Shown here: positions 58,618-64,000 of the stretch, in pieces | Layout of the letters: each line of letters starts with the position of its first letter | Position numbering within the stretch: position 1 is the first letter of the stretch | NCBI GenBank assembly: GCA_022414725.1 | Contig: CM039465.1 | Location: 21,971,822 to 22,035,821, forward strand | Direction: 5' to 3' | Length of the DNA: 64,000 bases | DNA from: Microglena sp. YARC | Taxonomy: Eukaryota > Chlorophyta > Chlorophyceae > Chlamydomonadales > Chlamydomonadaceae | Made by a program: the position numbers and the translations under genes | The notes under the pieces: generated by a model | What the model saw: the letters and a program-made list of their open reading frames with translations, nothing else | Databases searched by the model: none | Told to the model about the DNA's origin: nothing

Positions 58618-59492
58618 GGATGGATGGATGGATGGATGGATGGATGGATGGATGGATGGATGGATGGATGGATGGATGGATGGATGGATGGATGGATGGA
58701 TGGATGGATGGATGGATGGATGGATGGATGCATGGATGGGTGGATGCATGGATGGGTGGACGCATGGGTGGACGCATGGATGGATGGATGGATGGATGGA
58801 TGGATGGATGGATGGATGGATGGATGGATGGATGGATGGATGGATGGATGGATGGATGGATGGATGGATGGATGGATGGATGGATGGATGGATGGATGGA
58901 TGGATGGATGGATGGATGGATGGATGGATGGATGGATGGATGGATGGATGGATGGGTGGACGCATGGATGGATGGATGGATGGATGGATGGATGGATGGA
59001 TGGATGGATGGATGGATGGATGGATGGATGGATGGATGGATGGATGGATGGATGGATGGATGGATGGATGGATGGATGGATGATGGATGGAATGGATGGA
59101 TGGATGGATGGATGGATTGGATGGATGGATGGATGGATGGATGGATGGATGGATGGATGATGGATGGATGGATGGATGGATGGATGGATGGATGGATGGA
59201 TGGATGGATGGATGGATGGATGGATGGATGGATGGATGGATGGATGGATGGATGGATGGATGGATGGATGGATGGATGGATGGATGGATGGATGGATGGA
59301 TGGATGATGGATGGGATGGATGGATGGAGATGGCATGGATGGATGGATGGATGGATGGATGGATGGATGGATGGATGGATGGATGGATGGATGGATGGAT
59401 GGATGGATGGATGGATGGATGGATGGATGGATGGATGGATGGATGGATGGATGGATGGATGGATGGATGGATGGATGGATGGATGGATGGAT
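58618..59492. repeat. (GGAT)n array, about 875 bp
   Basis: Almost pure tetranucleotide with rare GGGT, GCAT and single-base variants. The frames of MDGW and HPSI repeats on both strands are artefacts. Confidence 0.98.
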
Positions 59493-59522
59493 TTTTGGCT
59501 GAGTAAGTGAATGAATGGATGA

Positions 59523-59640
59523 ATGCAAGGGCTTTTGGCCTTCTCCTTGTGCATACCCTACACAGCTGTGTTCATCACCAGCATTGGTTGGATGGTGGTA
59601 TTATGCTTAGAGGCCAATGCTAATTTCCCGCCCCAGGCCC
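59523..59640 (+). CDS. Possible signal-peptide exon of gene C
   Basis: An ATG at 59,523 opens [20 protein letters not shown], then [17 protein letters not shown]. This is a short N-terminus followed by a long hydrophobic core and a small-residue stretch (LEANA) that could be a signal cleavage site. The donor is not identified and repeats begin at about 59,630. It could be a chance frame. Confidence 0.35.
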
Positions 59641-59850
59641 AGACCCAAGGCCCCCCCTTAGCATCATTATCCCACAAACACAGCATGACCTCCACCCCGC
59701 CCCACCCCGCCCCAGGCCCAGACCCAAGGTCCCCCCTTGGCATCATTGTCCCACACCCACAGTCTGACCTCCACCCCACCCCAGCCCACCCCACCCCAAG
59801 GCCGTTACCATCATTGACAATTGTTTTTTCACACATTCACCGCTTGATCT
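59628..59850. repeat. Acceptor-side repeats before gene C exon
   Basis: Three units of about 75 bp with CCCAGGCCCAGACCCAAGG, CCCCTTAGCATCATTATCCC and ACAGTMTGACCTCCACCCC. The third, diverged unit ends with the acceptor of the exon at 59,872. Confidence 0.82.
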
Positions 59851-59871
59851 CCACCCCATTCCCACATGCAG

Positions 59872-59978
59872 ATGCGCTATAATCACACATTGCAACGCAC
59901 ATCTCCTGGTTTGACGATTGGCACATTGGTTGAATTCGTTGAAATCAGGCAGAAGGTGCGGGGTTCGAATCCCTACAG
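59872..59978 (+). CDS. Gene C exon 1 (or 2)
   Basis: Acceptor ATTCCCACATGCAG; donor CCCTACAG|GTGTAC. Reads MRYNHTLQRTSPGLTIGTLV then EFVEIRQKVRGSNPY. The stretch TTGGCACATTGG with GGTTCGAATCCC resembles tRNA A and B boxes, but no cloverleaf forms. Confidence 0.5.
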
Positions 59979-62026
59979 GTGTACCTTGGTTTAATGGTTG
60001 CTGTCTACCGCCATGGTAGCACTGTCTAGGTTAAGTAGCAGCCCATTTTCTACGGCCGGAAGACAGGGCTCCCTTATTCCCACGCCCCACCAGGCATTAT
60101 CATTAGGTAATGATAACGCCTGGTGGGGCGTGGTGTTCAGGGAGCCCGTCGTACGCGGGTGGAGAGCGGTCTCCTACCTCAACTGGACAAGCTACCATCG
60201 CAGTTGACGACAACCTGCATCGCCAAGAGCGACCGAAGGGGGAGTCAAACCCCTGACTCTTCATCCTCAAGCGATCTGGTCTAGCGTTATCATTACTTTA
60301 TTGTAACGCCATTATACTGAATCCTCGGTGTCGCTGGTTTGTGTCGGGAGACCCACCTCCTGGGGTTCAAATTATTTCAAAAACAAAAACAAAGGACCAA
60401 CCCCAGACTGGATGCTCACTGATTGGGTTGATGTCACTAAGTCCACTACTCCGGCAGGAAGAGGGGGGAGCAGATTAGGGGGGAGCAGATTTTGATCTCC
60501 TCCAAACAGTCGCCCAGCTGGTGCGCCCATTGATCGTGCCATGATCATCGTTGAGACAGAACTGGTCTGGAAGGATGGGACACCTTGTAAGAAACCATCC
60601 TGGATTCTTCCATTTACGTTATCCGCAAAATTCGAGTAAACTGGTGATCAAGAATGAAGGAGCATGCATCAGATCGAGTGTGTGTGTGGGTGGGAGGGTG
60701 GGTGTGGGTGGAGGGGGTGAGTGCGGGTGTGGGTGGGAGGGTGGAGGATGTGGTGTGTGGGTGTGAGTGTGGGTGGGTGGGTTGGAGGGTGGAGGGGGCG
60801 AGTGTGTGTGTGTGTGTGGTGTGGGGGGGGGGAGTGGGTGTGGGGGTGGGGGGTGGAGGGGGTGGAGGGGTGGAGGGGGGGTGGAGGGGTGTGTGGGTGT
60901 GGGTGGAGGGGGGGAGAGTGGTTTGTGGGTGTGAGTGTGGGTGGGGTGGAGGGGGGGGAGTGGGTGTGTGGGTGTGAGTGTGGGTGGGTGGGTGGGTGGG
61001 GGTGCATCCATGAACAGTCAAATGTTAAGTCAAGAAGAGTGCGGAGCAAGAAACTGTGTTACACGATTACAAGGAGCAGCAACTAGTTCTAACATTACAG
61101 AGCTGTTTCATTGCTCAGACGCAGGCTTTTATGTATGGTGCTACAAGTAAACTGGTGCTCAAGAAGAAAGGAGCATACATTATAATTTGGATACATAAAT
61201 CAATACTATGCCTTATTATGAGGCGTGAGGTTGAAGCGGCCAGCTTGTTTGCTTGCACTGGAGGGGGCCAACTACCAATCAGAAGTTGGAAAATTGGAAA
61301 TTGAAAATTGGAAATTATTACGAGCTGCCACAGGACACGAGATAATCAGAAGGTGGACTTTATTTTGCCAAAGTAGTGCGGTTCAGAGACAAGTCGACCT
61401 TCACGAAAAAATCGAATTTGATGCTGATGAAAGCGCGTGCAAATGCGAACGCACTCGTCTGCCTAATTTCTCGAGCAGCGCAGTTTTCGAGGAGATGTGT
61501 GGCTTTGAAAGGAAGATGAATGCAACCTGTTCCGTAGCTCTACCAGAACATATGTTAGTTGGGTGCGTTGGCAACCAAGCATAGATGTTTAGTGTATCAC
61601 AAGTCAAAAGCTGTGTTTCAGATGGATCATGCATACAGACCAGCACTCAATCTAACATCCAGCAAACAAACTAACGCAGGCACTAGCTAATCCCATGATT
61701 TCTATCAATGCATGATTTCCATCAGGTTTCCATGTATAATAAGTCCTTGTGGAGGAGTGCCAATTGTTTCTGTTACAGAGCCCGTCAAGGCAACAATAAA
61801 TTGCTCATTGCTCCGTGTAAGTGATTGATAAGGGTGTGTTGTGTGTGTGTGTAGGTGTGGGTGTGGGTGTGGGTGTGGGTGGATGGGTGGGTGGGTGGGG
61901 TGGGGTGGGGGGGGTGGGTGGGGGTGGGGGTGGGGGTATAGGAAGATACCTAGGGCGATGGAATTCATTTGTTTGAATACAAGTTGTATTGTAACAGGCT
62001 CCTTCGTCGCCACTCGAGTGACTTAG
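59872..62026 (+). CDS. Gene C: uncharacterised six-exon gene
   Basis: Exons 59,872-59,978, 60,510-60,586, 61,030-61,146, 61,334-61,553, 61,779-61,816 and 61,998-62,026 join with matching phases (2, 1, 1, 2, 1) into about 195 residues ending in TAG. I do not recognise the family. The product starts MRYNHTLQRTSPGLTIGTLV and contains RAMIIVETELVWKDGTPF. Its middle part is charged (SAEQETVLHDYKEQQLVLTL) and has eight or so Cys residues in the second half (for example ESACKCERTRLPNF, FEEMCGFERK, NATCSVALPEH). It ends KLLIAPCSFVATRVT. Cys content and the possible signal exon at 59,523 would fit a secreted protein, but this is inference. The second and third exons read open in more than one frame; phase agreement decided the choice. 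Confidence 0.58.
60064..60148. repeat. 40-bp palindrome at the end of SINE copy 2
   Basis: GGGCTCCCTTATTCCCACGC then CCCACCAGGCATTATCATTA is followed at once by its near-exact inverse, GGTAATGATAACGCCTGGTG then GGGCGTGGTGTTCAGGGAGC. The right arm is the SINE end; the left arm is an inverted copy of it. Confidence 0.82.
60105..60300 (-). mobile_element. tRNA-related SINE copy 2
   Basis: Same unit as 30,035-30,240. The B box here is GGTTTGACTCC, and the A-box side is more diverged (CTAGACCAGATCG). Both copies end at GCGTTATCATTACC. Confidence 0.72.
60305..60370 (+). mobile_element. Family-4 element copy
   Basis: TACTGAATCCTCGGTGTCGC then TGGTTTGTGTCGGGAGACCC. Confidence 0.65.
60510..60586 (+). 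CDS. Gene C exon 2
   Basis: Acceptor CTCCTCCAAACAG; donor ACACCTT|GTAAGA. 77 bases reading RPAGAPIDRAMIIVETELVW then KDGTP. Confidence 0.58.
60638..61005. repeat. Donor copy plus GTGGGT low complexity in gene C intron
   Basis: 60,638-60,680 (GTAAACTGGTGATCAAGAAT GAAGGAGCAT) repeats the bases that follow the exon-3 donor at 61,147. 60,680-61,005 is G/T-rich low complexity. The Pro/Thr/His frames are artefacts. Confidence 0.88.
61030..61146 (+). CDS. Gene C exon 3
   Basis: Acceptor ATGTTAAG (weak) and donor GCTACAA|GTAAAC. 117 bases reading KKSAEQETVLHDYKEQQLVL then TLQSCFIAQTQAFMYGAT. A competing frame from acceptor GAACAG (61,017) reads CGARNCVTRLQGAATSSNIT but breaks phase. Confidence 0.52.
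61334..61553 (+). CDS. Gene C exon 4
   Basis: Acceptor GAGCTGCCACAG; donor GAACATAT|GTTAGT. 220 bases reading HEIIRRWTLFCQSSAVQRQV then DLHEKIEFDADESACKCERT, with several Cys. The GTTAGT donor is a minor but known form. If it is not used the frame stops at 61,582. Confidence 0.55.
61779..61816 (+). CDS. Gene C exon 5 (38 bases)
   Basis: Strong borders: acceptor CAATTGTTTCTGTTACAG and donor CTCCGT|GTAAGTGA. Reads ARQGNNKLLIAP between split codons. Confidence 0.62.
61998..62026 (+). CDS. Gene C last exon
   Basis: The acceptor AGTTGTATTGTAACAG is followed by SFVATRVT and TAG, in phase with exon 5. Between them lies a GTGGGT low-complexity intron (61,835-61,940). Confidence 0.55.
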
Positions 62027-62169
62027 TCACGGATATTCACATATTATAATATAATGGGTTGTACAATATGTATAATATGTACATACATTATATATTTATA
62101 TGTTAACATATTATGGGTTGACCAAACACAGGGAAAGGAGGTGCCTACAATGTGTCATGAGCAGCCCAA

Positions 62170-62375
62170 AACAAGTTCTAAGCAGCGTCGCCTGCGACGC
62201 TAAAAAATGGCGGAGAGTGATCGCGAGGGAGCAACAGGTGGCAACGGAAGCAAGTTAGTTACGAGACCGTTGGCTGACGTGTCGGGCTTTATCACGGTCA
62301 GACGGATGGACAAACGGACAAATGAGTAACACTGGGGGCTCCCGCCCCCCAGAAGGGAGGGCTCCGCCAAAAAGA
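62170..62375 (+). mobile_element. Family-2 element copy
   Basis: Complete-looking copy from GCAGCGTCGCCTGCGACGCT to GGGGCTCCCGCCCCCCAGAA then GGGAGGGCTCCGCC. Confidence 0.8.
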
Positions 62376-62493
62376 AACCGTGGTTGCTAATCTAGGATTA
62401 TATCTTGTTTCCATCCCAATTTCAGCCCCCACTTGTTTATCAGAAGTTCAGATGGCATTGGCAGTGGTAGTCGTGAGCAGTTCATACGATTGG

Positions 62494-62852
62494 TGTCATT
62501 ACATTACATTACATTACATTACATTACATTACATTACATTACATTACATTACATTACATTACATTACATTACATTACATTACATTACATTACATTACGTT
62601 ACGTTACATTACATTACATTATATTACATTACATTACATTGCATTACATTACATTACATTACATTACATTACATTACATTACATTACATTACATTACATT
62701 ACATTACATTACATTACATTACATTACATTACATTACATTACATTACATTACATTACATTACATTACATTACATTACATTGCATTGCATTACATTACATT
62801 GCATTGCATTGCATCGCATCGCATCGCATTACATTACATTGCATTGCATTCA
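62494..62852. repeat. (ACATT)n array
   Basis: About 65 pentanucleotide units, with GCATT and GCATC variants towards the right end. The Tyr/Ile/Thr/Leu/His frames are artefacts. Confidence 0.98.
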
Positions 62853-62859
62853 TTGCCAT

Positions 62860-63100
62860 ACGCAGGCCAGTGTTGACCCAAGATAATCCCACTCCACAAC
62901 TTTCAGGGGGGTCTTCCAACCATCCTCACAAAATCAACACAATGCAGATAGATTTATATAAATCATACAATCAGGCTTGCCAAGCTTCCTACGAAAAAAT
63001 ATGTTAGGTGTACGCACCTTTATTCACCCGTTCTCTACCCCGAACTCTGATGCCTTGCATTCTGCCAATAACTGGGAGCCGTGAGGCGAAGCCAGTTTGA
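62860..63100. other. Unassigned sequence
   Basis: About 240 bases between two microsatellites. No gene, element or splice structure recognised. Confidence 0.4.
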
Positions 63101-63106
63101 CCCTGC

Positions 63107-63402
<296 letters not shown>

Positions 63403-63589
63403 GTGTTGCATTATTACTGGTGCCTTACTGGGCTCCAAGTGTGACAGCAGCTTGAGGGAGTCAAGGGGGGCTTATGAACACCACGGACAAAAAATAATGG
63501 GGTAAGGGTTGGATGATACCAGTGGCTGAAAACGTTCTTTGATGCTCAAGCTTTTTCCATACTGCTTTTGATTTGATTTGATTACATGA

Positions 63590-63870
63590 TCTATCAGCCT
63601 TCACGCTGCTCGCTGTCTGCAGGCGGAGTAGACATGAGAAGTACAGACACTGGTGCACTGCTACACCACACTGCTGAGAATAGAATGCAATCACATGGGT
63701 TACGACAGACTGTTTGGGTTTATTGCAAGGAATTTTGAGAGCGGAGTGGGAAGTACATGGGAACATGGGAAGTACAAACACAAGTGCACTGCTACACCAC
63801 ACCACTGAGAGCAGAATGCAATCACGTGGGTTACGACAGACTGCTTTGGTTTATTGCAAAGACTTTTGAG
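63590..63870. repeat. Two tandem copies of a 121-bp-family relative
   Basis: Units with GTACAGACACTGGTGCACTG CTACACCACACTGCTGAGAA and GGGTTACGACAGACTG, about 130 bp apart. They are related to 22,560-22,720 and 23,580-24,530. Confidence 0.75.
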
Positions 63871-64000
63871 GGCGACTAATTTTACAATGTGAAACATATG
63901 ATATATAGCAGCGCAGCACTCAGTTGACCCATCCAAGAGGAGGTTCGTGGGGACCATTACATTTTAACCTTCAAGCTCAGATAGAACATATCATATAATA
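63871..64000. other. Window end, unassigned
   Basis: No feature recognised in the last 130 bases. Confidence 0.4.

Noticed and set aside
59905..59985. tRNA gene on the + strand
   Set aside because: A- and B-box-like sequences (TTGGCACATTGG, GGTTCGAATCCC) are present, but the acceptor, D and anticodon stems do not pair. The stretch fits a coding exon of gene C by phase.
60614..61049. Pro/Thr/His-rich minus-strand frames
   Set aside because: Low-complexity GTGGGT tract read backwards, inside an intron of gene C.
62380..63007. Frames of 122-168 codons over the ACATT array
   Set aside because: Tyr-Ile-Thr-Leu-His repeats from the pentanucleotide; flanks show no coding signal.

Overview
The window is nuclear DNA of a eukaryote. 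The genes are broken into short exons with GT-AG introns. There is no operon structure, rRNA, CRISPR array or bacterial gene. Most of the 64 kb is tandem repeat, simple repeat and small dispersed elements. Telomere-like CCCTAAA runs inside the sequence and a bacterial/plant/protist-type tyrosine phosphatase would fit a unicellular green-lineage alga (a repeat-rich prasinophyte is my best guess), but the organism cannot be fixed from the sequence alone.

Layout. 1-13,420 is one 51-bp satellite array (about 263 units, left end outside the window). 13,735-19,572 (+) is gene A, a Y_phosphatase3/PtpB-like protein phosphatase. I could rebuild it from five exons whose phases all match; its N-terminus is missing. 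19.6-28.1 kb is repeats plus several copies of small elements with terminal inverted repeats. 28,416-56,966 (-) is gene B, an unrecognised gene. Eleven short exons spread over 28.5 kb join in frame into about 382 residues of mostly helical protein with two hydrophobic stretches. 57-59.5 kb is repeat, with one non-repetitive island at 57.5 kb that may be a 5' exon of gene B. 59,872-62,026 (+) is gene C, also unrecognised, six exons in phase (about 195 residues), perhaps with a signal-peptide exon at 59,523. The rest, to 64,000, is simple repeats and one more dispersed element.

The main observation is architectural. At nearly every splice junction of genes A and B, and at one of gene C, the neighbouring intron is filled with degraded tandem copies of that same junction (exon edge plus donor or acceptor). 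The introns seem to have grown by repeated local duplication of the exon boundary, leaving decoy splice sites and partial exons. In gene A the catalytic P-loop and its donor are present three times. Other observations are a 190-bp MITE with a perfect 8-bp target duplication (hAT-like), a tRNA-related SINE in two copies, a dozen copies of another inverted-repeat element, two fold-back palindromes, and a non-repetitive island at 45.6-46.2 kb with conflicting open frames.

The long open frames in the satellite, GGAT, CA, ATGT and ACATT tracts come from repeat units without stop codons and are not reported as genes. No functional link between genes A, B and C is visible. B and C are divergently arranged around 57-59.5 kb and might share a promoter region, but no core promoter element could be identified with confidence.
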